From NCBI GenBank assembly GCA_043738565.1, contig JAYUGA010000101.1, positions 1 to 6,017 on the forward strand: a stretch of DNA of 6,017 nucleotides, given 5' to 3'. Below are positions 5,998-6,017 of the stretch, piece after piece (position 1 is the first letter of the stretch; each line of letters begins with the position of its first letter). The notes under the pieces were generated by a model. The model worked only from the letters and a program-made list of their open reading frames with translations, searched no databases and was not told the origin of the DNA. This stretch comes from Stagnihabitans sp043738565 (GTDB lineage: Bacteria; Pseudomonadota; Alphaproteobacteria; Rhodobacterales; Rhodobacteraceae). Made by a program: the position numbers and the translations under genes.

Positions 5998-6016
5998 AGT
6001 CAACGCCAAGTCAACG
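5998..6016 (+). repeat. Direct repeat AGTCAACG, 11-bp period
   Basis: AGTCAACG occurs at 5998-6005 and 6009-6016, 11 bp apart, at the very end of the window. Closely spaced direct repeats beside a tRNA attachment core resemble integrase or excisionase arm sites. The array may continue beyond the window. Confidence 0.55.
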
Positions 6017-6017
6017 T

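Overview
The window looks like an accessory region of an alphaproteobacterium, most likely a member of the Rhodobacterales or a relative. This is inferred from the high GC content, an RTX protein built from ~82-residue mixed repeats, transposases that resemble insertion sequences common in that group, and a remnant of an initiator-type tRNA-Met (fMet). No species can be named from the sequence alone.

Layout: (1) 2-1492 (+) is the 3' end of a large RTX (repeats-in-toxin) calcium-binding protein, open at the left edge and ending in a complete C-terminal module of the kind exported by type I secretion. (2) About 1521-2280 is the 3' part of an IS110-family element on the minus strand: the C-terminal part of its recombinase plus a long noncoding end. 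(3) About 2281-3338 is the left part of an IS21-family element (called IS21-A here). It carries four tandem 23-bp end repeats and an istA gene that has lost its C-terminus. (4) 3339-5838 is a second, complete IS21-family element (IS21-B), 2500 bp long. It has 30-bp terminal inverted repeats differing at one position, an intact istA, and an intact istB overlapping istA by 11 bp. (5) 5839-6017 is AT-richer DNA holding the 3' part of a tRNA-fMet gene (anticodon loop to CCA), without its 5' half, followed by two short direct-repeat pairs, each with an 11-bp period.

Reading the junctions in order gives a history. IS21-A landed in the IS110 recombinase gene, and IS21-B then landed in the istA gene of IS21-A. 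The rest of IS21-A and of the IS110 element should lie to the right of IS21-B but is absent, and IS21-B is not flanked by a direct repeat. A deletion or recombination at the right end of IS21-B therefore probably joined it to DNA next to a tRNA-derived attachment-site remnant. That remnant is oriented as the distal boundary of an integrated island lying to its left.

Only IS21-B looks functional: IstA (DDE transposase) and IstB (AAA+ ATPase) would act together on its ends. I see no new defence, metabolic or regulatory system. The points of interest are the nested insertions, the missing right flank, the tRNA remnant, the periodic repeats beside it, and the recent repeat homogenisation in the RTX gene.
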